From NCBI RefSeq assembly GCF_963666145.1, contig NZ_OY762614.1:3958501-4022500 (forward strand): a stretch of DNA of 64,000 nucleotides. Direction: 5' to 3'. Positions 17,764 to 27,381 of the stretch are shown in pieces; position 1 is the stretch's first letter, and each line of letters starts with the position of its first letter. Made by a program: the position numbers and the translations under genes. Below the pieces are notes generated by a model. That model saw only the letters and a list, made by a program, of their open reading frames with translations, was not told the origin of the DNA and did no database searches. Source of the DNA: an uncultured Desulfobacter sp. (GTDB lineage: Bacteria; Desulfobacterota; Desulfobacteria; Desulfobacterales; Desulfobacteraceae).

Positions 17764-18300
17764 ATGGCAAAACAATCTGGGACAACCAAGGCTAAAGAAA
17801 ATTGCAAGTCAACTAAAAAAGCGTTTTCAAAGGGAGACATGGCAGTCTATCCTGCACACGGTGTCGGCTGTATTGAATCCATCGAAAGCCAAGAGATAAA
17901 TGGGGATACCATGAATTTCTACATGATGAAAATTGTGGAAAACGGTATGACGATCATGATCCCTACATCCAATGTTGAATCCGTGGGTTTACGGGAAGTC
18001 ATTCCTGAGACCGAAGTGCCCCAGGTCTACGAGGTTATGCAGAAAAAGGCACAGGCCAACGACAACCAGACCTGGAACCGCCGTTACAGAGAGTACATGG
18101 ATAAGATCAAAACCGGTTCCATTTATGATGTGGCCGAGGTGTTTAGGGATCTTTTCCAGCTTAAGCTTGAAAAAGACCTTAGTTTTGGCGAAAGAAAACT
18201 TCTTGATACTGCCCAGAATCTTCTGGTTCAAGAACTTTCCATGGCCAAAGATGTTGATGAAGAGCACATGATACAAGAGATTGAAAATCTGTTCAACTAA
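17764..18300 (+). CDS. CarD/CdnL-family RNA polymerase-binding transcription regulator
   Basis: 178 residues. After a Lys/Thr-rich leader, residues ~22-75 form the CarD/TRCF RNAP-interaction domain: FSKGDMAVYPAHGVGCIESI, then MIPTSNVESVGLREVI. The rest is the helical C-terminal domain that in CarD/CdnL contacts DNA at the promoter's upstream fork and stabilises open complexes. Expressed alone: a long AT-rich upstream region and a strong terminator at 18329 set it apart. Confidence 0.9.
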   Translation: MAKQSGTTKAKENCKSTKKAFSKGDMAVYPAHGVGCIESIESQEINGDTMNFYMMKIVENGMTIMIPTSNVESVGLREVIPETEVPQVYEVMQKKAQANDNQTWNRRYREYMDKIKTGSIYDVAEVFRDLFQLKLEKDLSFGERKLLDTAQNLLVQELSMAKDVDEEHMIQEIENLFN

Positions 18301-18328
18301 CCCCTTTCATTTTTGATATCACGAATAT

Positions 18329-18362
18329 ACCGGCAGGTTGCTTCCCCTGCCGGTTTTTTTTG
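18329..18362 (+). terminator. Rho-independent terminator after carD-like gene
   Basis: Perfect 9-bp stem ACCGGCAGG / CCTGCCGGT with an 8-nt loop, followed immediately by eight T. It lies 29 bp after the carD stop and 8 bp before the rluD start. Confidence 0.93.
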
Positions 18363-18369
18363 TATTTGT

Positions 18370-19308
18370 ATGCACATAAGGATAGAAATTTCACCCAATC
18401 AGGCGGGCCTCAGACTTGATCAGGTTGTTGCGGATGCCCAATCTCAACTTTCTCGCTCCAGGGCTGCGAGTCTGATTTCCCAGGGGCTTATTGAGGTAAA
18501 TCAGGCGTGCAAACGCCCGGGTTATAAACTTAAACCGAACGATTTGGTTGAAGGGGATGTCCCCTCACCGGATCACCAGGATCAGGTCCGTCTTCTTCCC
18601 GAATCCATCCCTTTAAATATCCTTTATGAGGATGACTATCTTCTGATGGTGGATAAACCCGCAGGCCTTGTGGTGCATCCAGGTGCCGGAAATGTTTCAG
18701 GTACCCTGGTCAACCGTTTGATTGCCCACCATCCTGTTTTCAGTGAACCTGGCTGGGATCCGGAGCGGCCGGGTATTGTTCATCGCCTGGACAAAGATAC
18801 CTCCGGGCTGATGGTTATTGCCAAAACCATCAAATCCCTTGAATTCCTTCAAAAAGAGTTTAAGCAAAGGCGGGTGGAAAAGCATTATCTGGCCCTGGTC
18901 CGGGGAGACAAGGTGCCAGATGCCGGGGTGATTGAGCGTCCCATTGGCAGGCATCCCCAAGATCGAAAGCGCATGGCTGTGCTTGAAGACACAGGGCGAT
19001 ATGCAAAAACGCGGTTCAGTGTGGTCAAACGGTTTAGTTCCGGGTGTCTTATGGATGTCCGGCTTTACACCGGCAGAACCCATCAGATTCGCGTTCATTG
19101 TTATGACCAGGGAATGCCCTTGTTCGGCGATTGTATTTACCAGGAACGACGGTTTCGAAAAAAAGATTCAACAGCTCCGCGTCAGATGCTTCACTCCTGG
19201 ACCTTGTCCTTTCGGCATCCTTATTCAGGCGAGTGTCTGTCTTTTGAAGCGCCCATGCCCGAAGATTTTAAAATCCTTTTAAAGCATCTATCAGATCAGG
19301 CTGAATAG
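18370..19308 (+). CDS. rluD: RluA-family 23S rRNA pseudouridine synthase (RluD-like)
   Basis: Isomerises uridines in rRNA, most likely 23S helix 69 if truly RluD. 312 residues from ATG 18370. An S4 RNA-binding domain (RLDQVVADAQSQLSRSRAASL) occupies residues ~10-70, followed by LNILYEDDYLLMVDKPAGLVVHPG and the catalytic HRLDKDTSGLMVIAKT with the invariant Asp, then GRTHQIRVH. The frame extends 57 bp further upstream, but that part crosses the T-run of the terminator, so the later ATG is preferred. RluD versus RluC specificity is inferred from overall layout. Confidence 0.88.
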   Translation: MHIRIEISPNQAGLRLDQVVADAQSQLSRSRAASLISQGLIEVNQACKRPGYKLKPNDLVEGDVPSPDHQDQVRLLPESIPLNILYEDDYLLMVDKPAGLVVHPGAGNVSGTLVNRLIAHHPVFSEPGWDPERPGIVHRLDKDTSGLMVIAKTIKSLEFLQKEFKQRRVEKHYLALVRGDKVPDAGVIERPIGRHPQDRKRMAVLEDTGRYAKTRFSVVKRFSSGCLMDVRLYTGRTHQIRVHCYDQGMPLFGDCIYQERRFRKKDSTAPRQMLHSWTLSFRHPYSGECLSFEAPMPEDFKILLKHLSDQAE

Positions 19309-19314
19309 AAACCA

Positions 19315-20493
19315 ATGAAGACCAATAATTTTAAAATGATGTGTCTTTTGGCGCTGCTGGCAGCGTTCCCGCCGTTATCAACGGACATGTATCTCCCTGC
19401 CTTGCCTCTGCTTCAAAAAATTTGGCAGCAACCGATGCCTGTCGTCAACTTTACCCTGAGCGGATTTTTCATCGGGTTTTGTGTCAGTATGCTGCTGTAC
19501 GGGCCCTTGTCCGATAAATTTGGACGAAAGCCACCGCTGGTGTGCGGTATTACCATCTATATCGGTGCAAGTCTTGCCAGTGGTTTTGTGAACGATATCT
19601 ATCCTCTTATTATTCTCAGGGTGCTGCAGGGCCTTGGGGCATCCTCCGGGGTGGTGATTTCCATGGCCATCACCAAGGATCTGTATGACGGGCAGCAGCG
19701 ACAGCGCATGCTTGCCTATATGGCGGTGATTATGGCCCTGGCTCCCATGCTGGCTCCCGTGTTTGGCGGTGTGATTATGACCTGGCTCTCCTGGCATTGG
19801 GTCTTTTTTGTACAGGCTGCCATGGGAATGATTGCACTTGCAGGGGTATTTTGGCTCAAGGAGCCTTTACAGGTACCCGAGGATGTCAGTGTTCTTAAGG
19901 CTGTCGGTTTGTATCTGAAACTATTTGGCAACCGCCGTTATATCGGACTTGTGCTCCTTTTTTCAGTGATTGTTCTGCCCCATTTTTCTTTTATCGGATC
20001 TGCATCAAATATATACATTTCCCATTTTGGTACATCCGAACAGGTATTCAGCTATTTTTTCGCGTTCAATGCGGCCGCTATTATGGCCGGTTCCTTTATG
20101 TGCACGCGGATTCAACGACACATGGCCTCGCAAAAAATTGTGACCATCAGCTTTGCAGGCATATTGGTCGGCGGGCTTTTAATGCATGCAGATCTGGTGG
20201 CTGGCCCCTGGGGTCTGGCCCTGCCCATGGCCGTGGCCTCTTTTTTCTTTGGTTTGAGTCGGCCGCCAAGCAACCATCTGGTGCTGCTGCAGGTTGATCA
20301 CGGTGCGGGAACCGCCTCTTCGCTTATGATTTTTCTATATTTTATGGTGGCGGCGTTTGCCATGTGGTTTATCGCCCTTGATTGGGCCGACACCATCCAT
20401 GTGATCGCCCGGCTGGCTGTTTTTGCTGCACTTTTCGTTCTTTCCGTCTGGTTGCCGATGGTGAAAAAACTCAAACTGGATGCCAAAGCATAG
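19315..20493 (+). CDS. MFS drug transporter, Bcr/CflA family
   Basis: 392 residues with about 12 transmembrane helices. The family signature PPLSTDMYLPALP stands in the first helix, LYGPLSDKFGRKPPL is the MFS motif A between helices 2 and 3, and RVLQGLGASSG matches the Bcr/CflA motif. Such proton-driven pumps export drugs such as bicyclomycin and chloramphenicol, or peptides and amino acids. It starts 6 bp after rluD and may be co-transcribed with it. The natural substrate is unknown. Confidence 0.88.
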   Translation: MKTNNFKMMCLLALLAAFPPLSTDMYLPALPLLQKIWQQPMPVVNFTLSGFFIGFCVSMLLYGPLSDKFGRKPPLVCGITIYIGASLASGFVNDIYPLIILRVLQGLGASSGVVISMAITKDLYDGQQRQRMLAYMAVIMALAPMLAPVFGGVIMTWLSWHWVFFVQAAMGMIALAGVFWLKEPLQVPEDVSVLKAVGLYLKLFGNRRYIGLVLLFSVIVLPHFSFIGSASNIYISHFGTSEQVFSYFFAFNAAAIMAGSFMCTRIQRHMASQKIVTISFAGILVGGLLMHADLVAGPWGLALPMAVASFFFGLSRPPSNHLVLLQVDHGAGTASSLMIFLYFMVAAFAMWFIALDWADTIHVIARLAVFAALFVLSVWLPMVKKLKLDAKA

Positions 20494-20690
20494 CTGCGTT
20501 TTGATCTGATTTGTGGGCCGGAACTTTTTTGCGCAACGGCAAAGACCATGATATATGTGATGCCTGATAGGTTGTAAACGCGTATAAATTGGGAGCCGCC
20601 AAACGCTTTTACAAACGAAAATCAACGAATATATCCGGTACCGGAACTCAACAGCCTGTCACAAAAAATGGCTGTTTTTGGGGGGACGTG

Positions 20691-23600
20691 ATGAAGAAGT
20701 ATTTTACGGTAAAATCAGTGGCCTTAACTACAGGCGTTATATTCATCCTTTATTTGCTTTTAGCCGGTCTTGTCGCACCCTGGGCGGCGAAACGCATCGC
20801 TGTAAAATCTTTGACCCAGGCCCTGGGAAGGCAAACCCAAATTGAATCCATCACGTTTAATCCCTTTACCCTGGAAGCACGGGTTAAACAGTTTACCATT
20901 GCAAGTAAAAACAAAGGGGAAGATCTGGCTTCGATTCAGGAAGTTTATCTGAACATCTCCACCGCCTCCCTGTTCCATCTGGCCCCAGTGATTTCGGATA
21001 TCCAGGTGACGGCACCCAAATTTTCTCTTCATCTGAACAAGGACAATAGCTTAAATATTTCGGACCTGATAGGCAACGATACGCAAACGCCTGAGCCGGG
21101 ATCTGAGTCCGATGCAGAGGCGTCCAAAGCGCTGTTTGAGTTCAAAGCGTCTCATATGAAAATTATGGATGCGGCCCTGGTTTTCAGCGATCATATCCGT
21201 TCGGTTACCCATTCAGTGGCGCAGTTAAATTTTGATCTGCCTTTTGTCAGCACCATGGAAAAGGATCTGGCAACACCGGTCAACGCCGTTTTGAATTGCC
21301 TGTTGGATAAGACTCCGGTGGCTATTCATTTAACGGGTGTGCCCTTTGATGCCACCCGGAAGATGTCGTTCTCAGTAAATACCCAGCCCCTGGATCTCAA
21401 CTATTTTACCCCTTATGTTGATCTGCCTGAACCGTATAAAATAAAGTCCCCAGGAAATTTGGCGCTAACCGTTTCCGGGGAATATGAGATTCCTGCGGGG
21501 AAAACAGTTGAGGACCAGACCCTTTCCGTTAGTCTGAACGCGTTACTTAAAAATTTTGATCTGGACAATGTTGCCGGAGGGGATTTATTTGCCTGTCCTC
21601 AGTTGACGTTGGCGGCTTCGTCCAAAAACGTATTTGATAAGAATTTTTCAGTGGACGACGTGTTACTTGACCAGTGTTCATTGTTTGTTGAGCGCAATGC
21701 CCAGGGCAGGATCAATCTTATTCCCAAGGGGCAGGGGGCAACAGCGGCCGTTCCCCCAAAAGCGCCTGTCCAAATGCCGGATGCATCAATATCTGGTGCC
21801 CAGGCTCAGACAGTTCCGGTGCCAGAAAGTAAAAAGCCAGTAAAGCCAGTCATTGAGTTGTCTTTGCCCTTCACTGTAAAAATCACCCGGGCCAATGTTA
21901 AAAATATGCATATTCGCTTCAGTGATAAGATGGTGTTACCGGAGGTGGTCAAAAATGTGTCCAGTCTGGATTTTGTTCTCACCGACGCTGAAGTGGGTTC
22001 CAAAGCTGCAGGTAAATTTGACCTGCACGTTCTGACCGGCGGTGGGGAACAGATAAAAACCGCCGGGGATTTTCATGTGCAAAATGATCTGGCAGCCAAC
22101 GGTGCTGTGTCGCTGACCGGCTTTAATCTTAACAATTTTCGTGGTTACCTGGCTCCCTATCTCGGCGATAATGTCACCCTTGAGAATGTGGCGGCCGATT
22201 TGAATTTCAAAGTTGCGCTGTCCCAGGCCGGTTTAGGCGTTGAGGTGTCCGACGGCCAGGTCACCCTGGATAAATTCGGTTTGACGGAGCAGGGCAAAAC
22301 AGAGCCTGTGGCGCAGTTTGATCAACTGGCACTGTCCCAGATCTCCTGCAACCTGTTAAAACAGGAAGCTGAGGTGGGGCTCGTGAATCTTCATAAAGCC
22401 CAGGTTGAGGTCAACCGGGATGAAAAAGGCCGGATGGACCTGCTTGTTGCCATCGAACAGGCCCTGAAAACAAAGGAAACTTCCGGCGCCAAGTCACCTG
22501 CACAGCCAGAACAATCAAGAAAACAAGATGAGCAGCATCTTCCAGCATCTGCATGGGTTGCAACGATACATAAGACGGTCTTAGACCAGTGCCAGGCTCA
22601 GTTCGTTGATCTGTCAAAAAAAGAACCGGTAAATGTAGTGATGAAAGACATTGAGGTCACGGTAGAAAATATTTCCACAAAAAAGGGGGAGACATCAACC
22701 TTCAAGGCGTCCATGACCAATAAGAACAAGGGGGCAATCAACCTTGACGGCAGTTTTGACATTGCTGGGCCCGGGGCAACCGTAAACATAGATCTCAATC
22801 GGATTGATGTGAATACGGCAGAACCTTATTTTACTGATTTTTTAAAAATTTCAATCGCTAAGGGTTATCTGAATACCAAGGGCACGGTGGTCGTCACGCC
22901 GGGCAAAAAGAAAAGTGATCCGCCAACGATAACATACACGGGCCAGGTGTCCCTTAACGATTTTTTGTCTAAAAATAAGGTGGATGATACCGATTTCTTT
23001 AGATGTAAATCGTTGTATGCCACGGGCATGGATATTTCAGTGAACCCCATGAAGGTGGTCGTCAAAAAAATTGCACTGACCGATTTCTACCAGCGGGCCA
23101 TACTCAATAAAAACGCCCAGCTCAATTACAAAGAGATCATGGTGGAACAGTCCGAAAGTAAAACGGCTGCAAACGACAGGCCCAAGAGCACAGAGGCACC
23201 GGGCAAAGGAGTTAGTGAAATACCCGATATCCGCATAGATGCCATTACCCTGCAGGGCGGTCATATCAATTTTAGCGATTATTTCACCCAGCCCAATTTT
23301 ACCGCCAACATGACCGAGATTGCAGGCAGCCTCACGGGTCTATCCTCCAGGGGAGATACGCATGCGCAGCTTGTACTCAACGGTGTTCATGGCGGGTATG
23401 CACCATTGGATATCACAGGAGAGGTAGATCCTTTAAAAGACAAAGCGTATATTGATCTGACCATATCCTTTAAAAACATAGAGCTGCCCAAATTTAATGT
23501 CTATTCCAAAAAGTTTCTGGGGTATGAAATTGAAAAGGGAAAGCTCATCCTGGATCTGCATTACAATATAGATAATGATAAACTCAATTCCAGTAACCGG

Positions 23601-24404
23601 GTTGTGTTTGATCAGTTGACTTTGGGCAAGAAAGTAGACAGCAAAGATGCGACCGATTTGCCTTTGGAGTTTGCCATTTCACTGCTTAAAAATCCCAACG
23701 GCGAGATTGACCTGGATTTGCCCATTACAGGTGATCTCAGTGATCCTAAATTTCATTTCGGAAATGTGGTGGGGACGGTGCTTAGAAATTTTATTCTGGG
23801 AATTGTGACGGCCCCGTTTAAATTTTTAGGTAACCTTGTGGGCCTCGCCGGTGGCCAGGACCTTGGGTTTGTGGCGTTTGACCCTGGACAAAGCCTGTTG
23901 GATCAGGCCCAGAAAGACAAACTGGACAAGCTTATAACCGTGCTGGGTAAAAAGCCGAATTTGAAACTTGAAATCAATAGCCAGTTCAATAAATTTAAGG
24001 ATGCACAGCAATTAAGATATAAGGCCTATGAAACCATGATTATATCCATGGACCGAAGGTTGCCTGATGACGGCACGGTGACGCTGGCTGATTTGGATGA
24101 AGAAAAAAGAACCCGGCTAATTGAAAAGGCCTATGACAAAGCCCAGTTCCCCAAACCCAGGGATGAGTCCGGAAGTGAAAAAGAGTTGACCGTGGATGAA
24201 AAGCAAACGCTTTTGGTTACTAGTATGCCCCTGGAAGGCGATGTATTAGAAGACCTTGGGCGGGAACGTGGTAATGAGATTGCCCGTTACCTGACACAGA
24301 CGGGCAAGATTGACAAAAGACGCGTATTTGTGACGGAACCCGATCCTGTTGCTAAAGATGAAGAAAATAGTGACAGGATTAAGACGACATTTAATTTGAA
24401 ATAG
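20691..24404 (+). CDS. Large AsmA-like DUF748 envelope protein
   Basis: 1,237 residues from ATG 20691. An N-terminal membrane helix (VALTTGVIFILYLLLAG) is followed by long repetitive beta-strand-rich AsmA/DUF748 segments (for example RQTQIESITFNPFTLEARVK, PDIRIDAITLQGGHINFSDY), and a C-terminal OmpA-like part (PGQSLLDQAQKDKLDKLITV, LKLEINSQF). AsmA-like proteins are thought to form bridge-like grooves that carry phospholipids between inner and outer membrane. Proline-rich inserts (residues ~150 and ~390) separate the repeats. About 200 bp of leader precedes it; it converges with the disrupted gene at 24427. Confidence 0.88.
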   Translation: MKKYFTVKSVALTTGVIFILYLLLAGLVAPWAAKRIAVKSLTQALGRQTQIESITFNPFTLEARVKQFTIASKNKGEDLASIQEVYLNISTASLFHLAPVISDIQVTAPKFSLHLNKDNSLNISDLIGNDTQTPEPGSESDAEASKALFEFKASHMKIMDAALVFSDHIRSVTHSVAQLNFDLPFVSTMEKDLATPVNAVLNCLLDKTPVAIHLTGVPFDATRKMSFSVNTQPLDLNYFTPYVDLPEPYKIKSPGNLALTVSGEYEIPAGKTVEDQTLSVSLNALLKNFDLDNVAGGDLFACPQLTLAASSKNVFDKNFSVDDVLLDQCSLFVERNAQGRINLIPKGQGATAAVPPKAPVQMPDASISGAQAQTVPVPESKKPVKPVIELSLPFTVKITRANVKNMHIRFSDKMVLPEVVKNVSSLDFVLTDAEVGSKAAGKFDLHVLTGGGEQIKTAGDFHVQNDLAANGAVSLTGFNLNNFRGYLAPYLGDNVTLENVAADLNFKVALSQAGLGVEVSDGQVTLDKFGLTEQGKTEPVAQFDQLALSQISCNLLKQEAEVGLVNLHKAQVEVNRDEKGRMDLLVAIEQALKTKETSGAKSPAQPEQSRKQDEQHLPASAWVATIHKTVLDQCQAQFVDLSKKEPVNVVMKDIEVTVENISTKKGETSTFKASMTNKNKGAINLDGSFDIAGPGATVNIDLNRIDVNTAEPYFTDFLKISIAKGYLNTKGTVVVTPGKKKSDPPTITYTGQVSLNDFLSKNKVDDTDFFRCKSLYATGMDISVNPMKVVVKKIALTDFYQRAILNKNAQLNYKEIMVEQSESKTAANDRPKSTEAPGKGVSEIPDIRIDAITLQGGHINFSDYFTQPNFTANMTEIAGSLTGLSSRGDTHAQLVLNGVHGGYAPLDITGEVDPLKDKAYIDLTISFKNIELPKFNVYSKKFLGYEIEKGKLILDLHYNIDNDKLNSSNRVVFDQLTLGKKVDSKDATDLPLEFAISLLKNPNGEIDLDLPITGDLSDPKFHFGNVVGTVLRNFILGIVTAPFKFLGNLVGLAGGQDLGFVAFDPGQSLLDQAQKDKLDKLITVLGKKPNLKLEINSQFNKFKDAQQLRYKAYETMIISMDRRLPDDGTVTLADLDEEKRTRLIEKAYDKAQFPKPRDESGSEKELTVDEKQTLLVTSMPLEGDVLEDLGRERGNEIARYLTQTGKIDKRRVFVTEPDPVAKDEENSDRIKTTFNLK

Positions 24405-24426
24405 GGGGGATGGAAATCAATAGAAT

Positions 24427-25644
24427 CTATATGGGGACAAACACCATGCACAGAACATCATTGATATATCCGTCTTCTCGTTTGTATTCCCGGTATCCAT
24501 TGGACACCTGTATACCCATGGCATAGGTCCGGCCGTTCAGTGAAACTAATGAGGACGCTCTTTTGCCTTTTTCACCATTGAAAAAGGTATCTTCTATGTC
24601 TATTTTTTGGCCAACGGGGAATTGTTCGCTGGTGGTGGATATTATGTTTTTGTGTCGGTCTGCAAATATGGCAAAGCTTCCCTCAATGGCTTGTTTGCTT
24701 TCATCTTTTGGTAAAATGTCTTCAAGCATGGCCGCAAACTGCGGCTGGGCATCAAATACGATAAGGATGGTGCCGACAACGCGCCGGGTGTCTTCATGAG
24801 AACGTACTGCAGTGGCATAAATATAGGTGGGGCGTCCACCATACAACAGGGATGGGGAAAAATCAGTAACACAGTAATCCTGGCTTGTTGCAAGTTTTAT
24901 GGCACGGGAGACGATTTTGTCATCTAATTTCATGCCTACAAATTCCTGACCTTTGGGTAATCCTTCTTTTGCAAAACACTCCTTAAGTTCTGACGGTGGA
25001 TCTGACACCGCCACCACCTCCCCGGATAAATCCGTTAGAATCAGTCTAAGGTACGGCGTATACAAGTTGTTTATGTATTGAAGGTTTTTCCTGAGATCCT
25101 GTACTTTATTGTCGTCAAAATCACCGTCAGATCTATGGGTTAACGCCTTTCGGAACAACGGAGTAAGTGCCCACCAGCAGACATCGTTGGCCCTTTCATA
25201 CAGGTTGCGGTCGGCTATATTATTACCCTGGAACGCCCTGAATTGCACGTCATTGAGCAGGGAGGTCATGACCGTTTGTTGAAGATTGTTGATGGACGAG
25301 TGGAAGAGGGTATCGATCTGTTTGCCGATATCCCCTACAAAATTAATAATTTCAACAAAGCTTTTATCCTGAAATCTGCCGGCCTGGATAATTCCGTTTA
25401 ATCCGTCGATTTTCATTCTGCTGAGCAGGTCATCCGACTCTTTCTTTATCTGCACAAGGTCTTGGGATGTGTTTTGGACCATCGTGATATCGCCGGAATC
25501 CGCCTCTTTTTTGTCAATCTGATCTTCAAGAAAGGCTTGTTCCATTCTTACCATGGCAAGACCGTGCCAGGTCAGCCCGTAAAAGCCCTGATATCCGTCC
25601 GTAGGTACCATGCTGACTAAATATAGTTTCCCTTGAATGGTTAT
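24427..25644 (-). pseudogene. 3' part of a tandem Cache-like sensor gene interrupted by an IS element
   Basis: On the minus strand this holds about 406 codons of the gene whose beginning lies at 28293-27377. Joining the two parts, with one copy of the 5-bp duplication removed, restores the frame: the residues NFIT in the first part run straight into IQGKLYLVSMVP in this part, giving a ~711-residue protein. Visible here are a helical stretch, a segment RNLYERANDVCWWA, and two Cache/PAS-like strands blocks (YLRLILTDLSGEVVAVSDP and YIYATAVRSHEDTRRVVGTI). There is no transmembrane helix, so a soluble sensor is suggested. The ORF start now lies in the IS end, so any product would be aberrant. Confidence 0.85.
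25640..25644. repeat. Target-site duplication, left copy (GTTAT)
   Basis: GTTAT directly abuts the left inverted repeat and equals the bases at 27377-27381 on the other side. One copy belongs to the original gene. Confidence 0.92.
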
Positions 25645-27376
25645 TCGACATTGGGCAGACCTATTCAAAAGAAATTTGATATATTTCTGATACGGTCTGT
25701 CCAAAAAGAGTTAATATTTTTCTCCGTATGTCATTTAACCCACTGATAAGACGGTGTACTTCGCCCTCTTTATGAAAAATATTCACACAGTCTATACCTT
25801 CCATTTGTTGAAAAATCCAGCGAAGAGTGGGGTTTTGAACGGGTTTCCCAATCTGATTGGGCAGTGTTGTTTCAAGGCGCTTCAATTCATTCCGCATGCG
25901 ACGCTGGGCAATGGAGTAAATTAGTAATGATAAGGTCATCACCATCAACATTCCTTCGACACGAGATGGCTTTTTGACAAACAGCGACGATGCAAAAAAT
26001 AAAGGGTCTTTGATAAATCGGAAGCCATTCTCGACCTTAGACTGGCCTTTATATCCCCAAAATACATCTTCGTCGCTCAACTGGAATCTTGGAATTGAGG
26101 TCCCAAGAACAAAACAGGATTTCTGATCGCGGTCTTGATCGACTTTTTCTTGATTGACCTTTAAGTCCACATTGATTTGCAATTTAATTGATTTGATCGG
26201 GGTATCCGGCGTTGGTCTACCTTTGACGGCATATTTGATGTGCTGTTTAAACTCAATAGTGTCAACCAGATGATACTTCCATTTATCACTGAGTTCTTGG
26301 AGGACCGTCATTGCTTCGGCTTCCGAGTCAAATCGTTGGGCCTGAAGATGGAAGAGTTGCTTTTCCGCACGTTCCTTCTCTTTTGAAATAGTTCTTTCAA
26401 CGCTCTTGACCGCGCGCTCCAGAGCCCCTTTGGATCGAATGATCAACCAACGTTGATCAATTCCATAATGCCCTAACTCCAACGTCTGGTACTGATAATC
26501 ATCGTTAATCTCCGCCCACAGGTCCCATTTTAGGGCCTGTTCGATGACGGTCTTCACAATGAAAAGGGTTCCCGGGATGCGGGTGATAAACGGGATATCT
26601 TTCAAGTTGGAAGCATTGGATTCGGTATATCCTTTCGAATCCATAATCAGGTAACGAGGGGTATCGCTTGCTTTGAACTGACGAACGAGTTCACTGCTGC
26701 GTTCTTTGAAAACGGTATTATCCGAAGCATTCCCGTCCCAGCACTTACACAAAATGGGAATACCACCATCCTGGGATACCATCAGCTCCAGCACAGCCTG
26801 TTTCAAATCAGGACGGTGGTCTTTGGAGTAACCATGAGTTATTTTGATGGCATGTTCATCCGAATCAGGAAGATACTCCCCGGTCAATGAAAAAGATGAA
26901 GTATCCAGATGGTTGAAAAGTAAATGGATACTTTCCGACCGACAGGTAGATGAGGCGATTTCGGTGAAAAGCAGTTCAGAGCTGTAGTCGACCGCATCAT
27001 CAAGACTGCGCCCGAGCTTGTAGTGATTGAAGTCCGAGGCTTGCACCCCGGGACGGAACAAAACATCCAGCGGCTTGTTTTCGAAAAATTGAGGCGTCAG
27101 CGACAGCGGCCGATTGGAAAAACCCAGCCCATTGAGAACCATGCCGGCAATAGCTTCTCCGGCACTGATATTTTCCTTCTCATCTTTTGGTATGCGAGAG
27201 TCAATCATTTCGATGATTTTCAAATCCTTGATAACGCCAGCAACAATACCCAAGTGGTCAATACGTTCTACTTTAACAGTTTCCAATGTTTGGTGTTTGG
27301 CCCTCTGCTTGTGTTGATTATGATGGTGCAAAGAGGGTATATTCAAATTTTTTAAAATTCAACTGCTCAATGTCGA
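25645..27376 (-). mobile_element. IS1634-type insertion sequence, 1,732 bp
   Basis: Both ends carry imperfect inverted repeats starting TCGACATTGGGCAG (left) and, on the other strand, TCGACATTGAGCAG (right), with looser similarity for ~30 bp more. A 5-bp duplication GTTAT flanks it. One transposase gene fills it. Length and duplication fit the IS4-superfamily IS1634 group. Intact ends, an uninterrupted transposase and identical flanking repeats point to a recent insertion. Confidence 0.93.
25661..27346 (-). CDS. Transposase, IS1634 family (DDE)
   Basis: 561 residues. The N-terminal part (LETVKVERIDHLGIVAGVIK) matches the DUF4277-like domain common to IS1634-type transposases. The catalytic core has Asp148 (HLDTSSFSLTG), the family block HGYSKDHRPDLKQAVLELMV (171-190), Asp236 (IMDSKGY) and a C-terminal Glu in KVENGFRFIKDP. 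The start appears to be a TTG at 27346, as the next Met is 46 residues in; no clear ribosome-binding site is visible. It is transcribed in the same direction as the disrupted host gene and ends inside the left inverted repeat. No frameshift or stop is present, so it should be functional. Confidence 0.92.
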   Translation of the reverse strand: MNIPSLHHHNQHKQRAKHQTLETVKVERIDHLGIVAGVIKDLKIIEMIDSRIPKDEKENISAGEAIAGMVLNGLGFSNRPLSLTPQFFENKPLDVLFRPGVQASDFNHYKLGRSLDDAVDYSSELLFTEIASSTCRSESIHLLFNHLDTSSFSLTGEYLPDSDEHAIKITHGYSKDHRPDLKQAVLELMVSQDGGIPILCKCWDGNASDNTVFKERSSELVRQFKASDTPRYLIMDSKGYTESNASNLKDIPFITRIPGTLFIVKTVIEQALKWDLWAEINDDYQYQTLELGHYGIDQRWLIIRSKGALERAVKSVERTISKEKERAEKQLFHLQAQRFDSEAEAMTVLQELSDKWKYHLVDTIEFKQHIKYAVKGRPTPDTPIKSIKLQINVDLKVNQEKVDQDRDQKSCFVLGTSIPRFQLSDEDVFWGYKGQSKVENGFRFIKDPLFFASSLFVKKPSRVEGMLMVMTLSLLIYSIAQRRMRNELKRLETTLPNQIGKPVQNPTLRWIFQQMEGIDCVNIFHKEGEVHRLISGLNDIRRKILTLFGQTVSEIYQISFE

Positions 27377-27381
27377 GTTAT
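27377..27381. repeat. Target-site duplication, right copy (GTTAT)
   Basis: GTTAT directly abuts the right inverted repeat of the element and equals 25640-25644. Confidence 0.92.
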